Positions 1-5,589 of a stretch of 9,566 bases of DNA are shown here, piece after piece. Location of the stretch: the NCBI GenBank assembly GCA_965372465.1, contig CBDVCK010000126.1:1-9566 (forward strand), in the 5' to 3' direction. A program made the position numbers and the translations under genes. Origin of the DNA: GCA-020348445 sp965372465 (GTDB lineage Archaea > Thermoplasmatota > Thermoplasmata > GCA-020350865). Each line of letters opens with the position of its first letter. Position 1 is the first letter of the stretch. The notes under the pieces are model-generated. The model saw nothing but the letters and a program-made list of their open reading frames with translations. It was not told the DNA's origin and did not search any database.

Positions 1-90
1 TATACTACACAGAGTTCCTAACCCGATTAATGACATCAATAACAGTATGATAATGAGATAATATAAAGATAATCCTCTATTATTTTCCAA
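1..90 (-). CDS. Divergent membrane-protein gene, 5' end only, TTG start
   Basis: On the minus strand a TTG codon at 90-88 follows a strong Shine-Dalgarno site (GGAGGAGG, complement of 95-102) with a 4-base gap. The frame stays open for all 30 codons to the window edge. The product begins MENNRGLSLYY and continues as an almost unbroken run of Leu, Ile, Met and Gly (about residues 7-30), which looks like a signal peptide or a first transmembrane helix. The gene is cut by the window, so its function cannot be named. It lies head to head with feoB across about 110 bp, and the AT-rich element at 132-139 reads as a TATA-like box on both strands. It could therefore share control with the iron operon. 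The evidence is the ribosome site plus the hydrophobic reading frame; a chance ORF of this length remains possible. Confidence 0.5.
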   Translation of the reverse strand, partial: MENNRGLSLYYLIIILLLMSLIGLGTLCSI

Positions 91-94
91 GATT

Positions 95-102
95 CCTCCT
101 CC
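95..102 (-). promoter_or_regulatory. Shine-Dalgarno site deciding the TTG start of the divergent gene
   Basis: The complement reads GGAGGAGG and is followed 4 bases later by TTG at 90-88. An ATG that overlaps this site (104-102) opens a different frame that stops after 22 codons. The TTG frame is therefore the better choice. Confidence 0.5.
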
Positions 103-131
103 ATAACTCAACGGTATCCCCAACCAATAAC

Positions 132-139
132 TATAAATA
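132..139 (+). promoter_or_regulatory. TATA box of the feo operon
   Basis: TATAAATA lies 64 bases before the feoB start. Archaeal transcription normally starts about 26 bp downstream of the box centre, so the start would fall near 161, giving a leader of about 40 nt. Read on the minus strand the same bases give TATTTATA, so the box could also serve the divergent gene. A second AT-rich stretch at 156-167, between the palindromes, is a weaker alternative because it would leave a leader of only about 15 nt. Confidence 0.55.
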
Positions 140-144
140 CAGAT

Positions 145-158
145 TTAGGCATACCTAA
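145..158. promoter_or_regulatory. Iron-box-like palindrome 1 (DtxR-family operator)
   Basis: TTAGGCATACCTAA is a perfect 5-bp inverted repeat (TTAGG/CCTAA) around a 4-bp centre. The half-sites match those of DtxR/IdeR iron boxes. It sits between the TATA box and the predicted start site, where a bound repressor would block polymerase or TFB. A DtxR/MntR-type repressor gene lies in the same operon (3106-3588), which fits autoregulation by iron. That binding is inferred. Confidence 0.7.
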
Positions 159-164
159 TAAATA

Positions 165-178
165 TTAGGCAAACCTAA
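165..178. promoter_or_regulatory. Iron-box-like palindrome 2 (DtxR-family operator)
   Basis: TTAGGCAAACCTAA differs from palindrome 1 only at one base of the 4-bp centre (CAAA instead of CATA). It starts exactly 20 bp after the first, about two helical turns, so two repressor dimers could sit on the same face of the DNA. It overlaps or directly follows the predicted transcription start, which fits repression. Confidence 0.7.
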
Positions 179-202
179 AAAAAGGGGAGAGGACCGAATA
201 AC

Positions 203-2206
203 ATGTCCAATGGGTGTCACGGATCCAACGAAAATTCTTTAAATAAGGGGACGAACACCCTGGAAAAAGACAGGGAAGAAATCCTTCTTGTTGGCTATCC
301 CAATGTGGGCAAGAGCGTGATATTCAATGCCCTTACAGGTGCCTATGTCGTGGTCTCGAACTACCCGGGAACCACGGTTGCAATAGACCGCGGGAAAACA
401 GAGATTGCCAAAAAGAAGGTTGAAATAATAGACACTCCCGGGATGTACTCCCTGCTTCCTATAACCGAAGAGGAAAGGGTGGCAAGAAATCTCCTTTTTT
501 CCCAAGAGCCAGGTTTGATTGTAAATATTCTCGATGCCAAGAACCTTGAACGCATGCTGCATCTCACACTGCAACTTATCGAATCAGGTCTTCCAGTGGT
601 CGCTGTTTTGAATATGATAGACGAAGCCGAAGAGGAGGGGATGAAATTTGACGTGGACGCCCTGGAGGAGTCACTGGGAATTCCATTCATTAAAACCGCA
701 GCCACCAAAGGGGAGGGAATAGCAGAACTAAAAAAGAAGATTGCATCCTCCCTGGATAGGGGAATTGTACAGGGTCATATGGTGAGATACGCCCCTGAAA
801 TCGAAAAAGCAGTGTCAGAAATCGAAGGATTGCTAAAAGGTCAATATTCTATCACAAAAAGGGCAGTCGCACTGCTTCTTTTACAATGGGATCCTGAAGT
901 AGAATCTCTTGTCAAAGAAAAAGACCCCGAGGTTTTCGATGAGATTATAAACGTAAAGGCCAGTGTTCAGGAAAAATATGCAAAACCCCTTGATTATGTG
1001 ATAGCAAATTTCAGGCAGAGACAGATAGATGCGCTGGTTGATAAAACGGTTGTAGCTGAAGGTGAGAAACCAATTGATCTGAAAGAACGAATAAGCAGGG
1101 CCATGATACGTCCTGCAACAGGTATTCCTTTTCTGATACTGGTACTTCTAGGGCTTTACTTTCTGGTGGGGGTAATCGGTGCAGGGGAGATTGTGAATTT
1201 TATCGAAGGGGAAATCTTCGAGAAAGCAATCAACCCTGCTGTAAACGGTTTTCTCGGAGAGTATGTCCCCTGGGAGCCGGTACGGGGAATCATAGGAGGT
1301 GAATTCGGTATAGTGACCTTGGGTCTGAGATACGCTGTTGCCATCATATTTCCCATTGTCGGGATCTTCTTTTTGGCGTTTTCCGTTCTCGAGGATTCAG
1401 GTTACCTACCAAGACTCTCCCTTTTAATCGACAGGGTCTTTAAAAAAATTGGCCTTTCGGGAAGAGCTGTAATTCCCATGACACTGGGTCTCGGATGCGA
1501 CACCATGGGAACACTGGTTACCCGTACACTGGAGACCAAAAAAGAAAGGGTTCTTGCAACCTTGCTTCTTGCACTTGCGATTCCGTGCTCTGCTCAACTT
1601 GGTGTCATCTTTGCAATACTGTCCACAAGCGTAATAGCACTTTTTACGTGGGCACTTGTGATATTTCTAGTTATGATGTTCATAGGCTTTCTGGGTTCAA
1701 GACTCATTCCGGGGGAAAAGCCCAGGTTCTTTATGGAGCTTCCTCCCCTCAGGGTTCCGAAACTTTCCAATGTGCTTAGGAAAACCTACACGCGAATGAT
1801 ATGGTACTTCAGGGAAATATTGCCGATATTCATAATCGCCAGTGTGATATTGTGGATCGGTGATATAACAGGAGTGTTCTCGTATCTGGTTGAGGCATTG
1901 GTGCCTTTAATGGGCTCTTTGGGTCTTCCTGACAGTGCTTCACCTGTCTTTATCTACGGGTTCTTCAGAAGGGACTACGGGGCAGCAGGTTTGTACGATA
2001 TCAGCAGCTCCCTTTCCATTACCCAGCTTACAGTGGCTGCCGTGACTCTCACCCTTTTTATCCCGTGCATCGCCCAGGTTATGATGATGTACAAGGAGCG
2101 CGGTCGCAAGGTAACATTGGCGATAGTTGCCTTTATCTTTCCCTTTGCATTTTTCATTGGATTTTTACTCAACCTTATACTGGCTTTTATGGGGGGCTTG
2201 TTCTGA
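203..2206 (+). CDS. feoB: Ferrous iron transporter FeoB
   Basis: FeoB is the inner-membrane Fe(II) permease with an N-terminal G-protein domain on the cytoplasmic side. The 667-residue product is of ordinary family length. All G motifs are present: G1 GYPNVGKS (31-38), G2 NYPGTT (53-58), G3 DTPG (77-80), G4 NMID (137-140) and a G5-like TAATKGEG (165-172). A helical linker follows (about 190-300), then a hydrophobic region from residue 305. The two Gate regions are clear: GLGCDTMGT (429-437) with Cys432 and IPCSAQ with Cys462, then IPCIAQ with Cys622 near the end. The conserved GFFRRDYG segment is at 586-593. A 26-residue head with a Cys-His pair precedes the G domain. The start at 203 has GGGGAGAGG at 184-192, a rather long 10-base gap. 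It is first in the operon, under the tandem iron boxes, and its stop overlaps the next ATG. Confidence 0.97.
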   Translation: MSNGCHGSNENSLNKGTNTLEKDREEILLVGYPNVGKSVIFNALTGAYVVVSNYPGTTVAIDRGKTEIAKKKVEIIDTPGMYSLLPITEEERVARNLLFSQEPGLIVNILDAKNLERMLHLTLQLIESGLPVVAVLNMIDEAEEEGMKFDVDALEESLGIPFIKTAATKGEGIAELKKKIASSLDRGIVQGHMVRYAPEIEKAVSEIEGLLKGQYSITKRAVALLLLQWDPEVESLVKEKDPEVFDEIINVKASVQEKYAKPLDYVIANFRQRQIDALVDKTVVAEGEKPIDLKERISRAMIRPATGIPFLILVLLGLYFLVGVIGAGEIVNFIEGEIFEKAINPAVNGFLGEYVPWEPVRGIIGGEFGIVTLGLRYAVAIIFPIVGIFFLAFSVLEDSGYLPRLSLLIDRVFKKIGLSGRAVIPMTLGLGCDTMGTLVTRTLETKKERVLATLLLALAIPCSAQLGVIFAILSTSVIALFTWALVIFLVMMFIGFLGSRLIPGEKPRFFMELPPLRVPKLSNVLRKTYTRMIWYFREILPIFIIASVILWIGDITGVFSYLVEALVPLMGSLGLPDSASPVFIYGFFRRDYGAAGLYDISSSLSITQLTVAAVTLTLFIPCIAQVMMMYKERGRKVTLAIVAFIFPFAFFIGFLLNLILAFMGGLF

Positions 2207-2403
2207 TGGATGATGCCATGCACAAATGTGAATTCTGCGGTTTCGAATTCTCCACAAAAGAGGGCGAGAGTGCCTGTGCATCCTGTCCCATTTCATCATG
2301 TGATAAGCTCCGCTGCCCGAACTGTGGTTACGAGCTCTTACCAGAACCCAGACTGATCAGGTATATACGTGAAAGAAGAAAGAAAAAGGAGGTAAAATCA
2401 TGA
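2206..2403 (+). CDS. Small seven-cysteine Feo-associated protein (zinc-ribbon-like)
   Basis: The 65-residue product has seven cysteines in its first 40 residues: C8-x2-C11, C24-x2-C27, C32 and C37-x2-C40, the last within CPNCGYE. A Pro-rich turn and a basic helix (RYIRERRKKKEVK) follow. The pattern suggests a small metal-binding domain of zinc-ribbon or rubredoxin-like type. No signal peptide or membrane segment is visible, so it is probably cytoplasmic. From memory, similar short proteins ending CPxCGYE sit beside feoB and feoA in other archaea and in Deltaproteobacteria, but I know of no assigned role. The ATG shares its A with the feoB stop (TGATG), and its own stop overlaps the next start (ATGA), so it is embedded in the operon. 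Possible roles are FeoC-like control of FeoB, an iron chaperone or a redox partner. A longer frame is open upstream inside feoB, but its codons there are only the shadow of feoB. Confidence 0.85.
   Translation: MDDAMHKCEFCGFEFSTKEGESACASCPISSCDKLRCPNCGYELLPEPRLIRYIRERRKKKEVKS
2388..2393 (+). promoter_or_regulatory. Strong Shine-Dalgarno site for the DtxR-FeoA fusion
   Basis: GGAGGT lies 6 bases before the ATG at 2400, inside the last codons of the upstream Cys-rich gene. It fixes the start of the fusion gene even though the two genes overlap. Confidence 0.75.
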
Positions 2404-3044
2404 ATTTAACGGAAGATGCCGAAGAGATTTTGGAAAAATTCTGGATATCAATTGTTGAGAAAGAAAAGGATCATGTAAGTGGGAAGGGAATCGATGATGC
2501 AATCATAAAAGAATTGAAAACCCACAAACTGATTTCGAAGGATAAATCTGGCTTCCAGCTGACAAGGAAAGGCAAGGAGGCGGCAGAGGGTGTTATCCGC
2601 AGGCACAGGCTTTCCGAACGGTTATTTCACGATCTCATTCGAATGAATAAAAGAAATATGGAATCCCCTGCATGCCAATTCGAGCATTTACTGATTTCAG
2701 GGGAGGTGGAGGAAGGTGTGTGCACTCTTTTGGGTCATCCGAGGGAGTGTCCCCATGGTCGCAGTATACCAAAGGGCAGATGCTGTAAAGAAAGAAGGGA
2801 AAAGACTGGGCGCCTCATCCATTCATTAAGCGAAATGAAATCCGGCCAGAAGGGAAAGGTGGTGTATTTACAGACCCAGGATCACAATATGCTGAAGAAG
2901 CTTATGGCAATGGGGGTTCTTCCGGGACGCACTGTAAATCTCATCCAGAGATCCCCTTCTTTTGTATTTTCAATCGGGAGGATCCAGATTGTTGTAGATA
3001 AGGAAATCGCCTCCATCATATATGTGAGGACCGAATCAGGGTGA
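2400..3044 (+). CDS. DtxR-like metal-sensing domain fused to FeoA (SH3-like) domain
   Basis: The 214-residue product joins three parts. Residues 1-70 resemble a DtxR winged helix, but the stretch between the first helix (about 3-22) and the wing (GFQLTRKGKE, 51-60) is only about 28 residues. A normal helix-turn-helix with a recognition helix seems to be missing. Residues 66-130 are the DtxR metal-binding and dimerisation region: RRHRLSER (His69, Glu73), ACQFEH (Cys92, Glu95, His96), then LLGHPRECPHGRSIPKGRCC with extra Cys117, Cys128 and Cys129. Residues about 140-212 form a FeoA domain (SGQKGKVVYL, LMAMGVLPGRTVNLI). FeoA is the small cytoplasmic partner of FeoB. The fusion could sense Fe(II) through the middle part and act on FeoB through the FeoA part, or it could be a repressor with unusual DNA recognition. 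It overlaps the previous gene by four bases. Confidence 0.85.
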   Translation: MNLTEDAEEILEKFWISIVEKEKDHVSGKGIDDAIIKELKTHKLISKDKSGFQLTRKGKEAAEGVIRRHRLSERLFHDLIRMNKRNMESPACQFEHLLISGEVEEGVCTLLGHPRECPHGRSIPKGRCCKERREKTGRLIHSLSEMKSGQKGKVVYLQTQDHNMLKKLMAMGVLPGRTVNLIQRSPSFVFSIGRIQIVVDKEIASIIYVRTESG

Positions 3045-3048
3045 TACT

Positions 3049-3105
3049 ATGTTTGAATTTACTATGGCAAAAGTAAGTTGGATCAAAATAAAAGGAGGAG
3101 AATAG
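3049..3105 (+). CDS. Possible 18-codon small ORF in the operon gap
   Basis: An ATG at 3049 opens 18 codons (MFEFTMAKVSWIKIKGGE) ending in TAG at 3103-3105, directly against the ATG of the next gene. It is preceded three bases earlier by GGGTGAT (3039-3045), a good archaeal ribosome site that includes the stop of the fusion gene. It exactly fills the gap between the two regulator genes. The last codons encode the Shine-Dalgarno of the next gene, so translation through the ORF could couple the genes. It may be a coupling device, a true micropeptide, or chance. Confidence 0.3.
   Translation: MFEFTMAKVSWIKIKGGE
3094..3100 (+). promoter_or_regulatory. Strong Shine-Dalgarno site for the DtxR/MntR repressor
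   Basis: GGAGGAG ends 5 bases before the ATG at 3106. This is an optimal spacing and rules out the longer out-of-frame reading that begins at 3078. Confidence 0.75.
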
Positions 3106-3588
3106 ATGAAATCAAAGACCCAAGAGGAATACATCGAGGCAATCCATGCTCTTCAACAGAAGCACGACCATGTTCATACAAACGATCTTGCACAAACACT
3201 GAAAGTGGCCCCGCCTTCAGCAACCGAGATGCTTCAAAAACTGTCAAAAAGGAAATTGGTGAATTATGTACCCTATCACGGTGTCACCCTCACAAAGAAG
3301 GGAGAGAGAATAGCATTTGAACTGAAGGAAAGGCACAAAACCCTGGCAGAATTTTTAGAAATCATTGGTGTGGATAAAAAGGACGCTGAGAACGATGCCT
3401 GCCAGATCGAGCATCATGTCTCCTCTCAAACCATAAAACAGCTGAACAAGTTCGTGGAGTTCGTAAGGAATGCACCTTCAGATTCCAAGTGGTGGAAAAA
3501 TTTACGTCCTTCTGCAAAACAGGAGAAAGACCGCAATGTCAGAAAGAATAATGAATGTGTAATCGATTGCGGGAGGGAGATAGAATGA
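3106..3588 (+). CDS. DtxR/MntR-family metal-dependent transcriptional repressor
   Basis: The 160-residue product is a complete two-domain regulator of the DtxR/MntR family. It has an N-terminal winged helix-turn-helix (about 4-72) with a good recognition helix (VAPPSATEMLQKLSK, 34-48) and wing (HGVTLTKKGERIA, 58-70). The helical metal-binding and dimerisation domain follows (about 73-125). It lines up without gaps with Bacillus subtilis MntR as I recall it. The ligand positions here are Glu8, Glu11, His77, Cys99 (NDACQIEHH), Glu102 and His103. MntR has Asp8 and Glu99, while DtxR has Met and Cys at these places, so this is a mixed site; Cys99 argues for iron rather than manganese. There is no C-terminal SH3 domain, only a basic tail with Cys151 and Cys155. 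It probably binds the palindromes at 145-178 with Fe(II) and represses its own operon. Its stop overlaps the next ATG. Confidence 0.92.
   Translation: MKSKTQEEYIEAIHALQQKHDHVHTNDLAQTLKVAPPSATEMLQKLSKRKLVNYVPYHGVTLTKKGERIAFELKERHKTLAEFLEIIGVDKKDAENDACQIEHHVSSQTIKQLNKFVEFVRNAPSDSKWWKNLRPSAKQEKDRNVRKNNECVIDCGREIE
3571..3579 (+). promoter_or_regulatory. Shine-Dalgarno site deciding the start of the flavoprotein gene
   Basis: GGGAGGGAG lies 5 bases before the ATG at 3585. The in-frame ATG at 3555 lacks such a site and would add ten residues copied from within the repressor gene, so 3585 is preferred. Confidence 0.7.
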
Positions 3589-4937
3589 GCACCAAAACAG
3601 GTAATAAAAAAAGTATAGTTATAATCGGAGGTGGCGTGGCTGCAATGACCCTGGCCATGAATCTTGTAAGAAAGGATCTTGGATTGGATATCGTTGTGGT
3701 AAAGAAGGAGCCTTTAGGCAGCTACTCACCATGCGGTATGCCCTTTGTTCTGGAAGGCAAGGTCAATTCCATGGAGGATATCCTGCTGAATTCCCCTGAA
3801 TTCTATAGGAGTAAGGGGATCGATTTGAGAACCGAAACCGAGGCTGTGAATCTGGACATTGAAAAGAGAACAGCTACCCTGGATACGAAAGAGATTCTGA
3901 ACTACGATGTCTTGGCAATTGCCACAGGAAGAAAACCTTTTATCCCCCCATTTAAAGGAGTGGAACTTACTGGAGTGTATACCCTCAGTAATTATGAAGA
4001 TGGTCTTAAGGTAAAAGAAGCTATGAAGGATACAAAATCCGCTGTGATCATAGGAGCGGGAATAATCGGATTGGAAACCGCTGTAGCCTTTGCAGAATGT
4101 AATATAAAGACAACAGTAATCGAGATGCTTCCCTCTGTTCTGCCCCAGATACTGGATCCGGACATGGCACAAATCGTGCAAACAAGAATGGAAGGAATGG
4201 GAATTAGGATACTGCTCTCTTCCAAGGTACATTCCATAGAAGGAGAGGGGAAAGTGGAATCAGTGAAAACCGAAAAAGAAGAATATCCCGCTGATTTGGT
4301 GCTAATAGCAACTGGCGCTGGGCCGAATTCCGATTTGGCAAAAAACGCGGGATTGGCAATGGGCAGAACTGGGGGTATCGCAACCAATTCCTCTCTGAAT
4401 GTAAAAAAGGATGATGAATTTTTTAAGAATATATTTGCATTGGGAGACTGTGTGGAGGTTGCGGACGCTGTATCAGGTGCACCCAAAATCAGTGCCCTGG
4501 CATCCACCTGCGCACTGCAGGCACGAATTGTTGCAGATAATATCGCAGGAGGAGATTCCAAATTGAAAGGGTACCTGAGTCCTGCAGTGACTGTCACAGG
4601 AGATCTGCATATTGGCTCTGTGGGACTGACCTCGCATAGTGCTTTACAATCTGTACAATCCATCAATACAGGCATGGCCCAGGGGCCCACGCGGTCGTCT
4701 TATTATCCAGGAAGAAAACAGATTACCATAAAAATACTCGTCAACGAAGATAGAATCATCGGTGCCCAGATGATATCGGAAGAGGACGTCAAGGAAAGGG
4801 TCAATGCCCTGACCCTTACCATACAGAACAAGATGACAATCTCCGAGCTTCTTTTTTCGGAGCGCAGCTTTACCCCACCTCTCAGCATGCTGGTTGACCC
4901 ATTGATAAGAGCGCTTGAGAGCATTGAAGATGAATAG
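3585..4937 (+). CDS. FAD-dependent pyridine nucleotide-disulfide oxidoreductase (NADH oxidase / CoA-disulfide reductase-like)
   Basis: The 450-residue product belongs to the single-cysteine branch of the pyridine nucleotide-disulfide oxidoreductases, which includes NADH oxidase, NADH peroxidase and CoA-disulfide reductase. The FAD-binding fold starts at IVIIGGGVAA (11-20). The redox-active cysteine is Cys50 in SPCGMPF. The NAD(P)H fold starts at VIIGAGIIGLETA (154-166), with Glu180 at the end of the second strand, which favours NADH over NADPH. The second FAD motif is IFALGDCVEV (283-292). A C-terminal dimerisation domain covers about 325-450. At the place where CoA-disulfide reductases have a Tyr (YxPP), this protein has Phe429 in SFTPP. 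There is no signal or membrane segment, so it acts in the cytoplasm. The ATGA overlap with the repressor gene ties it to the iron operon. It may be a ferric reductase, a thiol reductase or an oxygen/peroxide scavenger; the sequence does not decide. Confidence 0.9.
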   Translation: MSTKTGNKKSIVIIGGGVAAMTLAMNLVRKDLGLDIVVVKKEPLGSYSPCGMPFVLEGKVNSMEDILLNSPEFYRSKGIDLRTETEAVNLDIEKRTATLDTKEILNYDVLAIATGRKPFIPPFKGVELTGVYTLSNYEDGLKVKEAMKDTKSAVIIGAGIIGLETAVAFAECNIKTTVIEMLPSVLPQILDPDMAQIVQTRMEGMGIRILLSSKVHSIEGEGKVESVKTEKEEYPADLVLIATGAGPNSDLAKNAGLAMGRTGGIATNSSLNVKKDDEFFKNIFALGDCVEVADAVSGAPKISALASTCALQARIVADNIAGGDSKLKGYLSPAVTVTGDLHIGSVGLTSHSALQSVQSINTGMAQGPTRSSYYPGRKQITIKILVNEDRIIGAQMISEEDVKERVNALTLTIQNKMTISELLFSERSFTPPLSMLVDPLIRALESIEDE

Positions 4938-4974
4938 AATTGACTGAAGGAAAAAGAACAGGGGTTGATTGAAC

Positions 4975-5508
4975 ATGAACGAAGGTCGCGAAGGGGACAT
5001 ACAGATGCTCACTGAGATGCCAAAGGAGAAACTGGTTGATCTGCTGCTTTTACAGATGCGCAACCTGTGGACTGTGGATGGCCTGTATTACCTGGGAATC
5101 GAGGAGAAATTCGGAATAGAAGCCGCAACAGATATAGATCAGAAGGTATGGGAGGTAATGGGAAAGATCGAGGCAAGACGGCTTAAAGAGACCTATGGAA
5201 TTACTCAAAATGACATTCCCACTTTGATGCAGACCCTGAGAATAACATCCTGGTCCCTTGATCTGGAGGATAAGGAAATCATTGTAGAGAATGATAAGGG
5301 GATATTCAGAAATACGAACTGCCGCGTTCAGAAGACCCGCCTCAAAAAGGGACTTTCCGAGTTTCCCTGCAAAAATGTCAGGTGGGATTATCTTAAGAGC
5401 TTTGCAAAAGAGTTCAATGAGAACATCGAGGTCTCATGCAATGTATGTCCTCCTGATGAGCATGCAGAAGATCTGTGGTGTGAATGGGAGTTTAAAATGA
5501 GGGAATAG
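4975..5508 (+). CDS. DUF6125-like cysteine-containing protein
   Basis: The product is 177 residues from the ATG at 4975. A TTG two codons earlier (4969) and an ATG at 5005, preceded by AGGGGA, are other possible starts. The first 75 residues are helical (KEKLVDLLLLQMRNLW, then DGLYYLGIEEKFG and IDQKVWEVMGKIEARR). This pattern I associate with the DUF6125 family, related to L-2-amino-thiazoline-4-carboxylate hydrolase-like proteins. The second half contains five cysteines (116, 132, 155, 158, 169), including SCNVCPPDEH and WCEWEF, which could hold a metal ion or an iron-sulfur cluster. No signal peptide or membrane helix is visible. It follows the flavoprotein gene by 37 bases with no promoter evident, so it is probably the last gene of the feo operon. 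No reaction is known to me; a role in thiol or iron-sulfur chemistry is only a guess from context. Confidence 0.75.
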   Translation: MNEGREGDIQMLTEMPKEKLVDLLLLQMRNLWTVDGLYYLGIEEKFGIEAATDIDQKVWEVMGKIEARRLKETYGITQNDIPTLMQTLRITSWSLDLEDKEIIVENDKGIFRNTNCRVQKTRLKKGLSEFPCKNVRWDYLKSFAKEFNENIEVSCNVCPPDEHAEDLWCEWEFKMRE

Positions 5509-5549
5509 GTATTGGTTACAGGGATCGGGATGTCTTATATATACCTATT
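5504..5549. terminator. Inverted repeat between the convergent genes, possible terminator
   Basis: AATAGGTAT at 5504-5512 and ATACCTATT at 5541-5549 are perfect 9-bp complements separated by 28 bases. The second arm runs into TTTTAAATT. The first arm includes the stop codon of the DUF6125-like gene. It could help end transcription of the feo operon, but the long loop and low G+C make it weak. Confidence 0.3.
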
Positions 5550-5589
5550 TTAAATTATAGATTCTCAACACTTATTTGATAGCTTTATT

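Noticed and set aside
2065..2205. Upstream extension of the Cys-rich gene into feoB
   Set aside because: The extra codons overlap the last membrane segments of FeoB in another frame. The ATG at 2206 overlaps the feoB stop in the same style as the other operon junctions.
3555..3584. Earlier in-frame start for the flavoprotein
   Set aside because: It lacks a good ribosome site, while GGGAGGGAG is ideally placed before 3585. The family usually begins a few residues before the GxGxxA motif.
3992..4690. A 232-codon open frame on the minus strand within the flavoprotein gene
   Set aside because: It lies wholly opposite a clearly recognisable oxidoreductase, its product is low in recognisable motifs and rich in Ser, Pro and Ile, and no ribosome site was evident. 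It is a shadow of the coding strand.
5531..5548. TATA-like stretch (TTATATATA) between the convergent genes
   Set aside because: No gene on either strand starts downstream of it at a sensible distance; both flanking genes end here.
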